A stretch of 64,000 bases of DNA from Robertmurraya korlensis NBRC 107688 (GTDB lineage: Bacteria > Bacillota > Bacilli > Bacillales > Cytobacillaceae), in the NCBI RefSeq assembly GCF_001591645.1, contig NZ_BCVH01000001.1, positions 1 to 64,000 of the forward strand, given 5' to 3'. The notes beneath the pieces were generated by a model, which ran no database searches, had not been told where the DNA came from, and was given only the letters and a program-made list of their open reading frames with translations. Made by a program: the position numbers and the translations under genes. How positions within the stretch are numbered: position 1 is the stretch's first letter; each line of letters begins with the position of its first letter. This document shows positions 43,628 to 54,906 of this stretch, one piece after another.

Positions 43628-44035
43628 ATGAGCGAAAATAACATCTTGGAAATGAACCCAGGAAACTCAGGTCTTGGGAAAGTAGAGATTGCACCTGAAG
43701 TGATTGAGGTAATTGCTGGTATTGCTGCTTCTGAGGTAGAAGGCGTTTCTCAAATGAGAGGAAACTTTGCATTAGGGGTCGTTGAGCGATTAGGCAAAAA
43801 AAATCATGGCAAGGGCGTTAAGGTGGAGCTTGGAGAAGACGGAATTAAGGTTGATGTTTATTGCTTAATGAAGTTTGGTGTTTCCATTCCAACTGTTGCT
43901 CAAAAGGTTCAAGATAATATTCGACAAGCGCTTTTAAATATGACTGCACTTGATGCAAAGGAAGTAAATGTTCATATCGTTGGTATCCAGTTTGAAAGTG
44001 CGAAGCAAGAGGTTGAACAAGAACAAGAGATGTAA
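43628..44035 (+). CDS. yqhY: Asp23/Gls24 family protein YqhY
   Basis: 135-residue Asp23/Gls24 family protein, with A-P-E-V-I-E-V-I-A-G-I-A-A-S-E-V-E-G-V near 23-41. In B. subtilis YqhY sits after accBC and affects acetyl-CoA carboxylase homeostasis. An Asp/Glu- and Gln-rich tail follows. Terminator after the stop. Confidence 0.92.
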   Translation: MSENNILEMNPGNSGLGKVEIAPEVIEVIAGIAASEVEGVSQMRGNFALGVVERLGKKNHGKGVKVELGEDGIKVDVYCLMKFGVSIPTVAQKVQDNIRQALLNMTALDAKEVNVHIVGIQFESAKQEVEQEQEM

Positions 44036-44050
44036 TTTACACATTCTAAG

Positions 44051-44087
44051 GAGTCAAGGACAACAAAAATGTCTTTGGCTCTTTTTT
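44051..44087 (+). terminator. Terminator after yqhY
   Basis: GAGTCAAGGACA pairs with TGTCTTTGGCTC (two wobbles) and runs into six T. Confidence 0.8.
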
Positions 44088-44174
44088 CTTTCGTGCATTT
44101 CATGTATGATGAGTTATTATGCTATGATCATATAGACAATTAGAGTATTTCAACCATAAAGGAGTTTAGGATAG

Positions 44175-44570
44175 ATGAAAAGAAGAACGGCAAGAGAAAA
44201 AGCATTACAAGCATTGTTCCAAATTGATATGAGTGAAGCAAATCCAAGAGAAGCGATCCTGCACGTATTAGAAGAAGAGCTTGGTGATGAGTATCTCACC
44301 AATCTGGTTGGTGGGGTTGTGGAACACAAGGAAACAATTGATGGAATGATTAAAGAGCATTTAGAAAAATGGACAATTGATCGAATTGCACCAGTGGATC
44401 GGAACCTGTTAAGAATGGCTGTTTACGAACTTGTATACTTAAAAGAAGAAGTACCTGCAAACGTTGTTATTGATGAAGCGATTGAAATTGCAAAAATTTT
44501 TGGAGATGAGAATGCTAGTCGATTTATAAATGGAGTTCTCTCTAAAATTAAGAAACAAACAGAAAAGTAG
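44175..44570 (+). CDS. nusB: Transcription antitermination factor NusB
   Basis: 131-residue NusB, which binds boxA RNA with S10 in rRNA antitermination. Features are [14 protein letters not shown] at 3-16, [10 protein letters not shown] near 74-83 and D-E-A-I-E-I-A-K near 102-109. Confidence 0.96.
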   Translation: MKRRTAREKALQALFQIDMSEANPREAILHVLEEELGDEYLTNLVGGVVEHKETIDGMIKEHLEKWTIDRIAPVDRNLLRMAVYELVYLKEEVPANVVIDEAIEIAKIFGDENASRFINGVLSKIKKQTEK

Positions 44571-44600
44571 TAATTCCGTTTTTCGAATAGGGGGAAGGTT

Positions 44601-45455
44601 ATGGAAGCGCAAACGATAAATGGTAAAGAATTAAGTATTAAGAAGAGAGTAGAAATCCAAGAAAACGTACAAAGCCTAAAAAAAGAGGGAGTAGTACCAG
44701 GCCTAGCTGTTATATTAGTAGGGAATAACGATGCATCACGTACATATGTGGCTAATAAACAGAAAGCTTGTAAGGAACTTGGAATTTATTCTGAGCTTAT
44801 AACCTTCGACGCAACTGTTACTCAAGATGTTTTGTTATCTAAGATTCATGCGCTTAATGAGAACAAAGATATTCATGGAATATTGGTACAACTTCCACTT
44901 CCTAAGCACTTGGATGAAGACGAAATAATTGATGCGATCTCACCGATGAAGGATGTTGATGGCTTTCATCCCATTAATGTCGGAAAAATGGTCATAGGAC
45001 AAGATGCCTTGATGCCTTGTACGCCCTCAGGTGTAATGGTGATGCTTGAAGATCATGGGATTTCTCTATCTGGAAAGCATGTAGTGATTGTAGGGCGAAG
45101 CAATATCGTCGGAAAACCCCTTGGGCAAATGTTGCTAAACCAAGATGCTACGGTTACGTATTGTCATTCGAAGACTCATGATTTGGCATCATTCACAAAG
45201 CAAGCGGATATATTAATTGCAGCTGTCGGTAAAGCCAACTTTATTACTCCTGATTATGTCAAAAACGGAGCAGTGGTGATTGATGTTGGGATCAATCGAA
45301 ACGAAGAAGGGAAGCTCTGTGGTGATGTTGCCTACCATCAGGTAAAAGAAATAGCTTCCTACATTACCCCAGTACCAGGTGGTGTTGGTCCAATGACCAT
45401 TACGATGCTTATGTATAACACAGTCAAAGCTGCACGAAAAGCTATTGAACGATAG
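44601..45455 (+). CDS. folD: Bifunctional methylenetetrahydrofolate dehydrogenase/cyclohydrolase
   Basis: 284 residues. Interconverts 5,10-methylene- and 10-formyl-tetrahydrofolate. Signatures: S-R-T-Y-V-A-N-K-Q-K-A-C-K-E-L-G (catalytic Lys), V-G-R-S-N-I-V-G-K-P (NADP site) and T-P-V-P-G-G-V-G-P-M-T near the C-terminus. Folate link with the glycine cleavage genes. Confidence 0.96.
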   Translation: MEAQTINGKELSIKKRVEIQENVQSLKKEGVVPGLAVILVGNNDASRTYVANKQKACKELGIYSELITFDATVTQDVLLSKIHALNENKDIHGILVQLPLPKHLDEDEIIDAISPMKDVDGFHPINVGKMVIGQDALMPCTPSGVMVMLEDHGISLSGKHVVIVGRSNIVGKPLGQMLLNQDATVTYCHSKTHDLASFTKQADILIAAVGKANFITPDYVKNGAVVIDVGINRNEEGKLCGDVAYHQVKEIASYITPVPGGVGPMTITMLMYNTVKAARKAIER

Positions 45456-45463
45456 ATTTGTAG

Positions 45464-45560
45464 GTGAAAACAGCCATCTTTTATAGGATAATCCCATTTT
45501 CAAGCGTTCAAGACGTGACTGAAATGAGATTTATCCTTATAATTAGATAGGACTGTTTTT
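45464..45560. other. Large imperfect hairpin between folD and xseA
   Basis: AGGATAATCCCATTTTCA (from 45485) is nearly the reverse complement of TGAAATGAGATTTATCCT (45519-45536). Outer AAAACAG (about 45467) and CTGTTTT (about 45552) also pair, followed by a T-run. It could be a terminator with a large internal stem. Confidence 0.55.
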
Positions 45561-45598
45561 TTGCTTCTATAAATACCTTTGTGATAAAGGAGTACTAA

Positions 45599-46957
45599 AT
45601 GGAAGAGAAACAATATGTAACCATAACGGCCTTAACGAAATATATAAAAAGAAAGTTCGACGCCGATCCGCATTTACAGGATATGTACGTCAAAGGTGAA
45701 ATTTCAAATTTTAAACAGCATTCAAGTGGGCACATGTACTTTACCTTAAAGGATGAAAAAGCAAGAATTTTAGCAGTCATGTTTTCTAGCTTTAATAAAT
45801 CCATTAAATTCAGACCAGAAAACGGAATGAAAGTGTTAGTCAAGGGCGATATAACCGTCTACGAACAAAGTGGTCAGTATCAAATGTACATAAAAGAAAT
45901 GCAGCCCGATGGAATTGGTGATCTTTATTTAGCTTTTGAACAGTTAAAGGAGAAGCTTTTAAAACAAGGATTATTTTCTAAGGAATACAAAAAACCTTTG
46001 CCAAAATATCCACACACAGTCGGGGTAATTACTTCGCCTACAGGAGCGGCTATAAGGGATATTCTAACAACCCTTAAAAGAAGATACCCGATAGCTAATA
46101 TTTTAGTCATTCCAGCTCTTGTACAGGGAGAACAAGGTGCTGCATCTATTGTAAAGGCAATCGGACAAGCCAATCAATCTGATGACATTGATGTATTAAT
46201 TGTTGGCCGCGGTGGGGGATCGATTGAAGAGTTATGGGCGTTTAATGAGGAAATAGTGGCAAGGGCCATTTTTGATTCTCGTATTCCGATTATCTCTGCA
46301 GTTGGTCATGAAACTGACACAACGATAGCGGATTATGTCGCAGACCTTCGTGCTCCAACTCCAACGGGTGCCGCGGAGCTTGCTGTTCCGCATATTGATG
46401 AATTGATTGAGCGGGTTTTAACAAGACAAACAAGGATTATTCGAAAGATTAAAGAAAAGGTAAATGTGCAAGCACAGCGATACGATCGTTTAAGTAAATC
46501 TTATGCCTTTAAGTATCCACAAAGATTGTATGAACAAAAGCTAGAACAGGTTGATAAGTCAACAGAACTTTTACAAAGAGCAGCACAAGCTCTATTTTTA
46601 AATAGAAATGAAGAGTATATTCGTGCCAAACGAAGACTTGAGAGAAATAATCTAAGTACTCTTCTTCAAACATCTGTTCAGCAGCAAACAAAGCTAGAAA
46701 AGGCATTAAATCGTACCTTTGCTAATCTTCTCTTAGCTAAGAAAAAAGAACATCAAAGAGTAAATATGGCTTTGGATGCTTTAAGTCCTCTGAAAATTAT
46801 GGATCGGGGATATAGCCTCGTCTATGATGAAGAGGATCGTCTAGTTAAAAGTACCGGAAAAATTCAACCAAATGATCATATTAAAATAAAACTTGTAGAT
46901 GGTTCTATCACTTGTGAAGTGTTAGAGATCGAGGGGAAGGATCAAAAAAATGAGTAA
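45599..46957 (+). CDS. xseA: Exodeoxyribonuclease VII large subunit
   Basis: 452 residues (B. subtilis 448), with an N-terminal OB domain and central catalytic domain ([31 protein letters not shown]), then a helical C-terminal half that binds XseB. Cuts single-stranded DNA. Overlaps xseB by 8 bp. Confidence 0.96.
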   Translation: MEEKQYVTITALTKYIKRKFDADPHLQDMYVKGEISNFKQHSSGHMYFTLKDEKARILAVMFSSFNKSIKFRPENGMKVLVKGDITVYEQSGQYQMYIKEMQPDGIGDLYLAFEQLKEKLLKQGLFSKEYKKPLPKYPHTVGVITSPTGAAIRDILTTLKRRYPIANILVIPALVQGEQGAASIVKAIGQANQSDDIDVLIVGRGGGSIEELWAFNEEIVARAIFDSRIPIISAVGHETDTTIADYVADLRAPTPTGAAELAVPHIDELIERVLTRQTRIIRKIKEKVNVQAQRYDRLSKSYAFKYPQRLYEQKLEQVDKSTELLQRAAQALFLNRNEEYIRAKRRLERNNLSTLLQTSVQQQTKLEKALNRTFANLLLAKKKEHQRVNMALDALSPLKIMDRGYSLVYDEEDRLVKSTGKIQPNDHIKIKLVDGSITCEVLEIEGKDQKNE

Positions 46958-47183
46958 AGAATCGAAAGTTTCTTTTGAAGAAGCGATGCAGCAGCTTGAA
47001 GACATCGTTGAACAATTAGAGGAAGGTGATGTTCCTCTTGAAGAGGCCATTTCCATTTATAAAAAGGGAATGGAGCTTTCCAAGTTATGTCACGATAAGC
47101 TTCGCAATGTGGAGGAACAGCTAACAGAAATCCTTACTGAGAATGGGAAGAAGGAAACCTTCTCTATTCAAGAGGAGGAATAA
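46950..47183 (+). CDS. xseB: Exodeoxyribonuclease VII small subunit
   Basis: 77-residue helical partner of XseA, with the family sequence [19 protein letters not shown] and [12 protein letters not shown]. Its ATG is inside the xseA end, so both subunits are made together. Confidence 0.95.
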   Translation: MSKESKVSFEEAMQQLEDIVEQLEEGDVPLEEAISIYKKGMELSKLCHDKLRNVEEQLTEILTENGKKETFSIQEEE

Positions 47184-47185
47184 AA

Positions 47186-48070
47186 GTGGGACTTACCACC
47201 TTTTCTAAAAAGTATAAACAGCTAGTAGAGTCTTATTTAAAAGAATCTGTTAGTCATTTGACGGCACCTTCTATGATCAAAGAAGCAATGCTCTATTCGT
47301 TAGAAGCAGGCGGCAAACGTATTCGTCCCTTATTACTTTTCGCAACTTTAGAAGCTTTTGGGAAGAAAGGGGAAATAGGTTTAGAAACGGCAGCGGCTAT
47401 AGAGATGATCCATACGTATTCCTTAATTCATGATGACCTTCCAAGCATGGATAATGACGACCTTCGAAGGGGAAAACCAACCAACCACAAGGTGTTTGGT
47501 GAAGCGTATGCTATTCTAGCGGGTGACGCCCTTTTAACTTATAGCTTTCAGGTTGTATCAAATGCTTCTTCTGACCATATCCCGGCTGAAGTTAAACTTA
47601 AACTTATAACAGAGCTGGCAAAGGCTTCTGGTGCGGAAGGGATGGTAGGCGGTCAAGTAGCAGATATGGATGGAGAAGGGAAACGACTAAGCCTTGAAGA
47701 GCTCGAATATATTCACATCCATAAGACAGGGAAATTACTAGAATACAGCGTTGTTGCAGGAGCAATGATTGCTGGAGCAAATGCTCATCAACGAGAAATG
47801 TTTGCTACATTTGCTTACCATTTAGGCTTAGCCTTCCAAATTAGAGATGACATTCTAGACCTTGAGGGAGACGAGGAGATCATCGGCAAGAAAGTTGGCA
47901 GCGACGAACAGAATAACAAAAGCACATACCCGTCGTTGTTGACGATGGAAGGGGCAAGACAATCGTTAGTAAAGCATATTACGCTTGCAAAGAATGCTTT
48001 AAATAGCATGGAGCTTGAGACGGATATTCTCCAAGAAATTACTGATTTAGTAGCTAATCGAAATCATTAA
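47186..48070 (+). CDS. ispA: Geranyl/farnesyl diphosphate synthase (YqiD)
   Basis: 294-residue short-chain prenyl transferase making farnesyl diphosphate. First Asp-rich motif is D-D-L-P-S-M-D-N-D-D near 84-93; second is D-D-I-L-D near 220. GTG start three bases after the xseB stop. It sits with dxs in an isoprenoid gene pair. Confidence 0.94.
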   Translation: MGLTTFSKKYKQLVESYLKESVSHLTAPSMIKEAMLYSLEAGGKRIRPLLLFATLEAFGKKGEIGLETAAAIEMIHTYSLIHDDLPSMDNDDLRRGKPTNHKVFGEAYAILAGDALLTYSFQVVSNASSDHIPAEVKLKLITELAKASGAEGMVGGQVADMDGEGKRLSLEELEYIHIHKTGKLLEYSVVAGAMIAGANAHQREMFATFAYHLGLAFQIRDDILDLEGDEEIIGKKVGSDEQNNKSTYPSLLTMEGARQSLVKHITLAKNALNSMELETDILQEITDLVANRNH

Positions 48071-48208
48071 AAAAAGAGTATATCGGAAAACATTTGGAAA
48101 AATGTCTATAATACTGTACTCTTACTATATAGAGAGTTAACAAAACCTACGAACAACTAAGAAGGTAGAACGGCAACAATTAAGAGATGAAAGTGAGTGG
48201 TCCTACTA

Positions 48209-50113
48209 GTGGATCTGTTATCAATAAAAGACCCTTCCTTTTTAAAAGGGCTTTCTCAACAACAACTACAAGAATTAAGTGAAGACATAAGACAATTTCT
48301 AATAGAAAAATTATCAGTTACGGGTGGACATATCGGTCCGAATTTAGGGGTAGTAGAGCTAACCATTGCTCTTCATACTTGCTTTTCAAGCCCAAAGGAT
48401 AAGCTAATTTGGGATGTTGGACACCAATCGTATGTCCATAAAATTTTAACTGGTAGAGCAAGTGAATTTGACACGTTAAGACAATATAAAGGTTTATGTG
48501 GGTTTCCTAAGATGGTTGAAAGTGAACATGATGTTTGGGAAACAGGGCATAGCTCTACCTCTTTATCTGCTGCTATGGGAATGGCAATTGCTAGGGACTT
48601 AAAAAAGGAGAAATCATTTGTTGTCCCGGTTATTGGTGATGGAGCATTAACTGGTGGAATGGCGCTTGAGGCATTAAATCACATCGGTCATGAAAAGAAG
48701 AATCTAATTGTTGTTTTAAATGACAATGAAATGTCCATTGCACCTAATGTAGGAGCTCTTCACAGTATATTAGGAAGACTTCGAACAGCAGGAAAGTATC
48801 ATTGGGCGAAAGATGAACTAGAGTATTTGTTAAAGAAGATCCCTGCTGTCGGAGGAAAATTAGCAACAACGGCAGAGAGGATAAAAGATAGCCTCAAGTA
48901 TTTATTAGTTTCAGGTATGTTTTTCGAAGAGATGGGCTTTACGTACTTAGGACCAGTTGATGGTCATAATTATGATGAACTATTTGAAAATTTAGCATAC
49001 GCAAAAAAAACAGAAGGACCGGTTCTTTTGCATGTCATCACTAAAAAAGGAAAAGGATATCATCCTGCAGAAAGTGACGTAATAGGCACATGGCACGGAA
49101 CGGGACCATATAAAATTGAAACGGGTGCTTTTCCAAAACCGGCTGAAACACCTCCTCCAGCATGGAGTAAGCTTGTCAGTGAGACGGTTCGGAGGCTTGC
49201 TAGAGAAGATGAGAGAATCGTTGCTATAACTCCAGCAATGCCTGTTGGTTCTAAGCTTGAGGGGTTTGCAAGTGAATTCCCTGACCGTATGTTTGATGTA
49301 GGGATTGCTGAACAGCATGCTGCGACTGTAGCGGCAGGGCTTGCAACCCAGAAGATGAAGCCGTTTTTAGCGATTTATTCTACATTCCTACAAAGGGCTT
49401 ATGACCAAGTGGTTCACGATATTTGCCGACAAAACCTAAATGTTTTCATAGGTATTGACCGTGCTGGTCTTGTAGGTGCTGACGGGGAAACTCATCAGGG
49501 AGTATTTGATATTGCTTTTATGAGACATGTTCCAAACATGGTGCTGATGATGCCTAAAGATGAAAACGAAGGACAACATATGGTCAATACAGCCTTAAAA
49601 TATGATAACGGACCGATTGCCATGAGGTTCCCAAGAGGGAATGGAGTGGGAGTTCCATTAGATGAAGATCTTAAAACGATTCCGATTGGTACGTGGGAAG
49701 TATTAAAAGAAGGCAATGATGTTGCTATATTAACATTTGGAACAACAATTCCAATGGCAATAGATGCTGCAAATCATCTTGAACAGCAAGGGATTAATGT
49801 GAAGGTTATCAATGCGCGATTTATAAAACCGCTAGACCGTCAAATGCTTTCCGATTTGTTTGAAAGTAAAATTCCCGTTTTAACAATTGAAGAAGCGGTA
49901 CTTCAAGGTGGATTTGGAAGTTCTATTTTAGAGTTTGCTCAAGAGAATGGTTATTTTGATGCACTGATTGATCGAATGGGAATTCCAGATCAATTTATTG
50001 AGCATGGAAGTGTGGATGAATTACTCAAAGAAATCGATTTGACTGTTGATTCAACGATTCAGAGAGTAAACCAACTAACACAGATTAAAGGTAAAAAGGG
50101 TTCATTACTATGA
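48209..50113 (+). CDS. dxs: 1-Deoxy-D-xylulose-5-phosphate synthase
   Basis: 634 residues. First enzyme of the MEP pathway: pyruvate plus glyceraldehyde-3-phosphate to DXP with thiamine diphosphate. Signatures [10 protein letters not shown] and [10 protein letters not shown] (ThDP/Mg site), V-G-I-A-E-Q-H-A and [13 protein letters not shown] 48209 (M-D-L-L-S-I) matches the B. subtilis N-terminus; an earlier GTG at 48197 is in frame. Confidence 0.95.
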   Translation: MDLLSIKDPSFLKGLSQQQLQELSEDIRQFLIEKLSVTGGHIGPNLGVVELTIALHTCFSSPKDKLIWDVGHQSYVHKILTGRASEFDTLRQYKGLCGFPKMVESEHDVWETGHSSTSLSAAMGMAIARDLKKEKSFVVPVIGDGALTGGMALEALNHIGHEKKNLIVVLNDNEMSIAPNVGALHSILGRLRTAGKYHWAKDELEYLLKKIPAVGGKLATTAERIKDSLKYLLVSGMFFEEMGFTYLGPVDGHNYDELFENLAYAKKTEGPVLLHVITKKGKGYHPAESDVIGTWHGTGPYKIETGAFPKPAETPPPAWSKLVSETVRRLAREDERIVAITPAMPVGSKLEGFASEFPDRMFDVGIAEQHAATVAAGLATQKMKPFLAIYSTFLQRAYDQVVHDICRQNLNVFIGIDRAGLVGADGETHQGVFDIAFMRHVPNMVLMMPKDENEGQHMVNTALKYDNGPIAMRFPRGNGVGVPLDEDLKTIPIGTWEVLKEGNDVAILTFGTTIPMAIDAANHLEQQGINVKVINARFIKPLDRQMLSDLFESKIPVLTIEEAVLQGGFGSSILEFAQENGYFDALIDRMGIPDQFIEHGSVDELLKEIDLTVDSTIQRVNQLTQIKGKKGSLL

Positions 50114-50952
50114 AAAGTAAAAAAGAAAGAGTCGACGTACTGTTAGTTGAGCGCGGGTTAATTGAAACAAGAGAGAAAGCTAAGCGAGCAATTATGGCAG
50201 GATTAGTATATAGCAATGAAAATCGGTTGGACAAACCAGGTGAGAAAATTAGCAGTGATCTACCACTGCTAATTAAAGGGAATGTGATGCCCTATGTAAG
50301 TAGGGGAGGTTTAAAGCTAGAGAAAGCCTTAAAGGAATTTGACGTTCATGTCGAAGGTAAGGTTTTGCTAGACATTGGTGCTTCTACTGGCGGATTTACA
50401 GATTGTGCATTACAAAATGGAGCTAAACAATCGTACGCATTAGACGTAGGGTATAATCAGTTAGCTTGGAAGCTTAGGCAGGATGAACGTGTGATTGTTA
50501 TGGAACGGACAAACTTTCGTTATGTGACACCTGCTGATCTTAATGGAGAAATGCCGAATTTCGCTTCAATAGATGTTTCCTTTATATCACTAAAGCTCAT
50601 TCTACCTGTGTTAAAAACTCTTCTCGTGCCAAATAGTGATATTATTGCTTTGGTGAAACCACAGTTTGAGGCTGGAAGAGAAGAAGTTGGGAAAAAGGGA
50701 ATAGTTAGAGACCCGAAAGTTCATGAAGCGGTTATAACTAAAATTATTGATCTATCTTTATCTCTAGGGTATGATGTCAAGAATCTATCCTTCTCACCAA
50801 TTACTGGTGGGGATGGTAATATTGAGTTTTTGCTCCATTTAGGCTGGGAAGGTGAAAAGGAGCAAGGTGTTAACCTTCTATCTAAGAAGCCGAGCCAAAT
50901 TGTGACAGAAGCTCATGAGGTATTAAAATCAAGGTCGAATGTAGAAGAATAA
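50110..50952 (+). CDS. yqxC: TlyA-type S4/FtsJ rRNA methyltransferase (YqxC)
   Basis: 280 residues. An N-terminal S4 RNA-binding domain ([11 protein letters not shown] and [11 protein letters not shown]) is followed by an FtsJ methyltransferase fold with [13 protein letters not shown] near 91-103 and K-P-Q-F-E near 186. TlyA relatives 2'-O-methylate rRNA. ATG overlaps the dxs stop by 4 bp. Confidence 0.92.
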   Translation: MKSKKERVDVLLVERGLIETREKAKRAIMAGLVYSNENRLDKPGEKISSDLPLLIKGNVMPYVSRGGLKLEKALKEFDVHVEGKVLLDIGASTGGFTDCALQNGAKQSYALDVGYNQLAWKLRQDERVIVMERTNFRYVTPADLNGEMPNFASIDVSFISLKLILPVLKTLLVPNSDIIALVKPQFEAGREEVGKKGIVRDPKVHEAVITKIIDLSLSLGYDVKNLSFSPITGGDGNIEFLLHLGWEGEKEQGVNLLSKKPSQIVTEAHEVLKSRSNVEE

Positions 50953-50976
50953 GCGTTCTGCTTATTCTTCTTTTTA
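50943..50976 (+). terminator. Terminator after yqxC
   Basis: AGAAGAATAAGC pairs with GCTTATTCTTCT and overlaps the stop codon, followed by a T-run. Confidence 0.9.
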
Positions 50977-51007
50977 TTGAGTAAATTTTGACGAACTAAG
51001 CAAAATT

Positions 51008-51023
51008 ATGTATATTTATACAT
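51008..51023 (+). promoter_or_regulatory. Possible ARG box upstream of argR
   Basis: ATGTAT-ATTT-ATACAT is a perfect 6+6 dyad in AT-rich DNA about 70 bases before argR. Size and position are as expected for ArgR/AhrC autoregulation, but the match to the ARG consensus is only fair. Confidence 0.4.
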
Positions 51024-51094
51024 ATATGCATTTACAAAAGCTGAAAGAAAAAAACAAAATATTACAGAGTGTTTAAGCACTCAGGGGTGAAAAC

Positions 51095-51544
51095 ATGAAT
51101 AAAGGTCAACGTCATATTAAAATTAGAGAAATCATTACTAGTAACGACATCGAGACTCAAGATGAACTAGTTGATGAACTAAAGTTTGCTGGATTTAATG
51201 TCACACAAGCAACTATTTCGAGAGATATTAAAGAGCTTCACTTAGTAAAAGTCCCACTAATGGATGGAAGATACAAGTATAGTCTTCCAGCCGATCAACG
51301 TTTTAACCCTCTTCAAAAATTAAAGAGAAACTTAATGGATGCCTTCGTTCGAATTGATAATGCGGGTCATTTATTAGTTATGAAAACATTGCCAGGTAAT
51401 GCTATGGCCATAGGTGCACTCATAGATAACTTAGATTGGGAAGAGATTTTAGGAACAATTTGTGGAGATGATACCATTCTTATTATTTGTAGAAAAGAAG
51501 AAGAAACGATTACGATATCCAATCGATTCCTTGAAATGCTCTAA
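51095..51544 (+). CDS. argR: Arginine repressor ArgR/AhrC
   Basis: 149 residues. An N-terminal winged helix ([20 protein letters not shown]) is joined to a C-terminal arginine-binding hexamer domain with [11 protein letters not shown] and [10 protein letters not shown]. Represses arginine synthesis and activates breakdown. Confidence 0.95.
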   Translation: MNKGQRHIKIREIITSNDIETQDELVDELKFAGFNVTQATISRDIKELHLVKVPLMDGRYKYSLPADQRFNPLQKLKRNLMDAFVRIDNAGHLLVMKTLPGNAMAIGALIDNLDWEEILGTICGDDTILIICRKEEETITISNRFLEML

Positions 51545-51560
51545 ATAGAGGTGAAACCAG

Positions 51561-53249
51561 TTGTTAACCGAGTTATCGATTAAAAACTTTGCAATTATTG
51601 AAAACCTGACTGTTTCCTTTACTAAGGGATTGACTGTTTTAACTGGAGAAACTGGGGCAGGGAAATCAATTATAATTGATGCTGTCCATCTTCTTGTCGG
51701 TGGCAGAGGATCGTCAGAATTTGTACGACATGGTGAAGAAAAGGCCGAAATTGAAGGTTTGTTCCAATTAGAGAGTTTGACGCATCCCAGTTATCAAAAA
51801 GTTGAGGAATTTGGAATTGAGATTGAAGAGGGAATGCTTATTTTGAGAAGGGATATTTCACAATCAGGGAAGAGTGTTTGTCGTGTAAACGGAAAACTCG
51901 TAACTATTTCTACCTTGCGTGAAATAGGGGCTACATTAATTGATATTCATGGACAGCATGAGCATCAAGAATTAATGGAAGAAGCTAAACACCAAAAGCT
52001 TTTAGACCAATTTGGGGCAAAAACGATTTCAAGTCAATTGGCTGAGTATATGAATTTGTATCGAAGCTACGAGCAAACGTCCAAAAGGTTGAAAAACTTA
52101 AGTGAAAATGAGCAAAAAATGGCCCATCGACTCGATCTTATCCAATTTCAATTTGATGAAATTCAAAAAGCTCAGCTAGTTATTAACGAAGATGAAGAAT
52201 TACTTGAAGAAAAGAAAAGATTGTCTAATTTTGAAAAAGTGTATGAGGGTCTTTCTAACAGCTATTCTGTGCTTCAAGGAGATCAAAAGGGCTTGGACTG
52301 GATTGGCCTATTAATGAGCCATCTAGAAGACGTTGCAAGTGTTGATGATCAATATAAAGAGCTATCTGAGTCAGTTTCTTCAAGCTACTATGCCTTGGAG
52401 GACGTCTCTAGAGAGCTTAGAAGCAAAATGGATAGCCTTGAGTTTAACCCGGAACGTTTGCACGATATTGAAAGTAGACTAAATGAAATGAATCAGCTAA
52501 AGAGAAAATACGGAAAGACGATTGAAGAAATCTTAGAATATGCGGCTAAAATAGAAGAAGAGATAGAAACACTACAAAATAAGGAAACACATATTAATGC
52601 GTTAAGCAAAGAGCTTGCTGCCATTAAAAAAGATTTAGTCCTTGAAGCAAAAGAGCTAACGGCTACAAGATTAAAGTTTGCAGAGAAATTAACAAAATCA
52701 ATCCATCGTGAATTAAAAGAGCTTTATATGGATAAAACAGTATTTGAAGTGCGGTTTCACTCCGATTATGATGTGTTCACTCCTACAGGGTGTGACCAAA
52801 TCGGATTTTTTATTTCTACTAATCCGGGTGAACCGTTAAAGCCGTTGTCTAAGGTAGCATCTGGTGGTGAGCTATCAAGAATGATGCTAGCCTTAAAAAG
52901 TATCTTTTCTAAACATCAAGGTGTTACTTCCATTATTTTTGATGAAGTTGATACAGGAGTGTCAGGACGTGTGGCACAAGCCATTGCGGAAAAGATTTAC
53001 AAAGTAGCTGTTTCTTCCCAGGTCCTATGTATTTCCCATTTGCCTCAGGTTGCAGCTATGGCTGATACACATCTTTATATTTCGAAGGTTACGCAAAAAG
53101 GACGGACGAAAACCTCTGTACAACCGCTATCCGAGTCAGATAAAGTGAAAGAAATTGGTCGCATGATATCAGGAGTAGAAATTACCGATTTAACACGTGA
53201 GCATGCGAAAGAATTGCTTCATTTAGCAAAAGAAATGAAAGTAACTTGA
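51561..53249 (+). CDS. recN: DNA repair protein RecN
   Basis: 562-residue SMC-like ATPase for double-strand-break repair. Walker A G-E-T-G-A-G-K-S near 29-36, coiled coils about 150-350, signature S-G-G-E-L-S-R near 430, Walker B I-I-F-D-E-V-D near 455. TTG start after GAGGTGA. A terminator follows. Confidence 0.96.
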   Translation: MLTELSIKNFAIIENLTVSFTKGLTVLTGETGAGKSIIIDAVHLLVGGRGSSEFVRHGEEKAEIEGLFQLESLTHPSYQKVEEFGIEIEEGMLILRRDISQSGKSVCRVNGKLVTISTLREIGATLIDIHGQHEHQELMEEAKHQKLLDQFGAKTISSQLAEYMNLYRSYEQTSKRLKNLSENEQKMAHRLDLIQFQFDEIQKAQLVINEDEELLEEKKRLSNFEKVYEGLSNSYSVLQGDQKGLDWIGLLMSHLEDVASVDDQYKELSESVSSSYYALEDVSRELRSKMDSLEFNPERLHDIESRLNEMNQLKRKYGKTIEEILEYAAKIEEEIETLQNKETHINALSKELAAIKKDLVLEAKELTATRLKFAEKLTKSIHRELKELYMDKTVFEVRFHSDYDVFTPTGCDQIGFFISTNPGEPLKPLSKVASGGELSRMMLALKSIFSKHQGVTSIIFDEVDTGVSGRVAQAIAEKIYKVAVSSQVLCISHLPQVAAMADTHLYISKVTQKGRTKTSVQPLSESDKVKEIGRMISGVEITDLTREHAKELLHLAKEMKVT

Positions 53250-53250
53250 A

Positions 53251-53278
53251 AAGCTATCCATAACGGGTAGCTTTTTTT
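53251..53278 (+). terminator. Terminator after recN
   Basis: AAGCTATCC pairs with GGGTAGCTT, followed by a T-run. Confidence 0.85.
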
Positions 53279-53379
53279 ATATCAGTTCAGGTTATAAATG
53301 ATGGTCAAGCAGGCAAAATTAAAGATGTAGCCATAAAAAAAGAAAAGTGTGTGTGGACTAGAAGCGAGGAGAGTGAAAG

Positions 53380-54669
53380 ATGTTGAGGCATGAACTTCTT
53401 AGAAAAATAATTGGTGGAATTCTCCTTGTTTCATTAGTTGCCATAGGATTTTCGAAACCGTTTCAAGATTATCTTAGTATCCCCAAAAGTGTTACCCTGT
53501 TTGAAGGTGAAAACCTTATATTACCAAAATCTACTCCTGTATCTGCTGCCGTCACAGCAAATTCAACTCTTTCTATTCAACAAGATGATCAAACTGTTTC
53601 ATTACAAGCAAAAAAATATGGGAAAGATGAAATGCTGCTTGAGCTAGCAGGTTTCCCAATTAAAAAGGTCGATGTAGATGTATTAAAGGATTTTAAAGTT
53701 ATTCCAGGCGGACAGTCTATCGGTGTGAAGCTTAATACCGTAGGAGTCCTTGTTGTGGGTCACCATCAAGTAAATACAGCAGAAGGCAAGAAATCTCCAG
53801 GTGAAATTGCGGGAATTAAAGTAGGCGACATTATTACAAAGATTAATGATCAAAAAATTGAAAAGATGTCAGATGTAGCACCATTTGTTCAAACGGCAGG
53901 TCAAAAAGGGGAAGCATTAAATATTGAAGTTAGCAGAGAAGATGGCAAAGTTGAAACAAAGCTAATGCCGTTGAAGGAAGCAGGAGAAGAGAATTTTAAG
54001 CTCGGCTTATATATTCGTGATTCAGCTGCTGGTATTGGAACGATGACCTTTTATCATCCAGAATCGAAAAAATATGGTGCGTTAGGTCATGTTATTTCGG
54101 ACATGGACACAAAAAAGCCAATCGTTGTTGAGGATGGACAAATCGTTCGTTCGACAGTCACATCCATTGAAAAAGGAAGCAATGGAGATCCAGGTGAAAA
54201 ACTTGCCCGTTTCTCTTCTGATAAAGAAGTAATTGGGGACATTCAAAGAAATAGCCCCTTTGGAATATTTGGAAAGCTTTCAAAGGACATTACTAATGGA
54301 GTAATGGATAAAGCACTTCCAATTGCACTTTCGCATCAAGTAAAAGAGGGTCCAGCTAAGATCCTAACCGTTGTAGATAATGATCAAGTAAAATTATTTG
54401 ATATCGAAATTGTAAGCACCATCCCGCAAAAGTTCCCTGCTACAAAGGGAATGGTTATAAAGGTAACCGATCCTGAGCTGCTTGAGAAAACCGGTGGAAT
54501 TGTTCAAGGGATGAGTGGAAGTCCGATTATACAGGATGATAAGGTGGTTGGAGCTGTAACCCATGTTTTTGTTAACGATCCAACATCTGGTTATGGTGTT
54601 CATATCGAATGGATGCTCAATGAAGCAGGCATCAATATTTACGAACAACCAAGAGAAAAGGCGAGTTAA
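53380..54669 (+). CDS. spoIVB: SpoIVB peptidase
   Basis: 429-residue S55 serine peptidase made in the forespore that triggers pro-sigma-K processing by cutting SpoIVFA. N-terminal membrane anchor, PDZ domain at about 110-205, and catalytic His near 236 (L-G-H-V-I-S-D) with Ser near 378 (G-M-S-G-S-P-I). It is just before spo0A, as in B. subtilis. Confidence 0.95.
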   Translation: MLRHELLRKIIGGILLVSLVAIGFSKPFQDYLSIPKSVTLFEGENLILPKSTPVSAAVTANSTLSIQQDDQTVSLQAKKYGKDEMLLELAGFPIKKVDVDVLKDFKVIPGGQSIGVKLNTVGVLVVGHHQVNTAEGKKSPGEIAGIKVGDIITKINDQKIEKMSDVAPFVQTAGQKGEALNIEVSREDGKVETKLMPLKEAGEENFKLGLYIRDSAAGIGTMTFYHPESKKYGALGHVISDMDTKKPIVVEDGQIVRSTVTSIEKGSNGDPGEKLARFSSDKEVIGDIQRNSPFGIFGKLSKDITNGVMDKALPIALSHQVKEGPAKILTVVDNDQVKLFDIEIVSTIPQKFPATKGMVIKVTDPELLEKTGGIVQGMSGSPIIQDDKVVGAVTHVFVNDPTSGYGVHIEWMLNEAGINIYEQPREKAS

Positions 54670-54673
54670 GGTT

Positions 54674-54699
54674 GAGGCATTATGCCTCTTCCTTTTTTT
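54674..54699 (+). terminator. Terminator after spoIVB
   Basis: GAGGC-ATTAT-GCCTC is followed by TTCC and seven T. Confidence 0.8.
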
Positions 54700-54714
54700 A
54701 TGAAAAAAAGATTT

Positions 54715-54841
54715 TTCGACAAAAGTAAGTGATTATGCGTATTAAGTCGAATATGGACGAAAACCGAAGAAAAATAGAGATTTATACCATTTTTTTAGAT
54801 TTTTTCAAAAAAGAAAAGGATTTACTGTTGCATTGTCGAAT
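54715..54841 (+). promoter_or_regulatory. spo0A promoter region: 0A boxes and sigma-H promoter
   Basis: AAAGGATTT (54815-54823), 13 bases, then CGAAT (54837-54841) fit the sigma-H consensus. TTGTCGAA (54833-54840) is a perfect 0A box overlapping the -10, and the same box lies inverted at 54715-54722. AAGTCGAA and TGGACGAA near 54745-54765 are weaker copies. This matches the sigma-H, Spo0A-autoregulated promoter Ps of B. subtilis spo0A. Confidence 0.85.
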
Positions 54842-54906
54842 TGGTTAGTAGATTATATATATAGATAACTGTTCAGGTGAGAAAACAATCGAGGAGGAAA
54901 CATGTA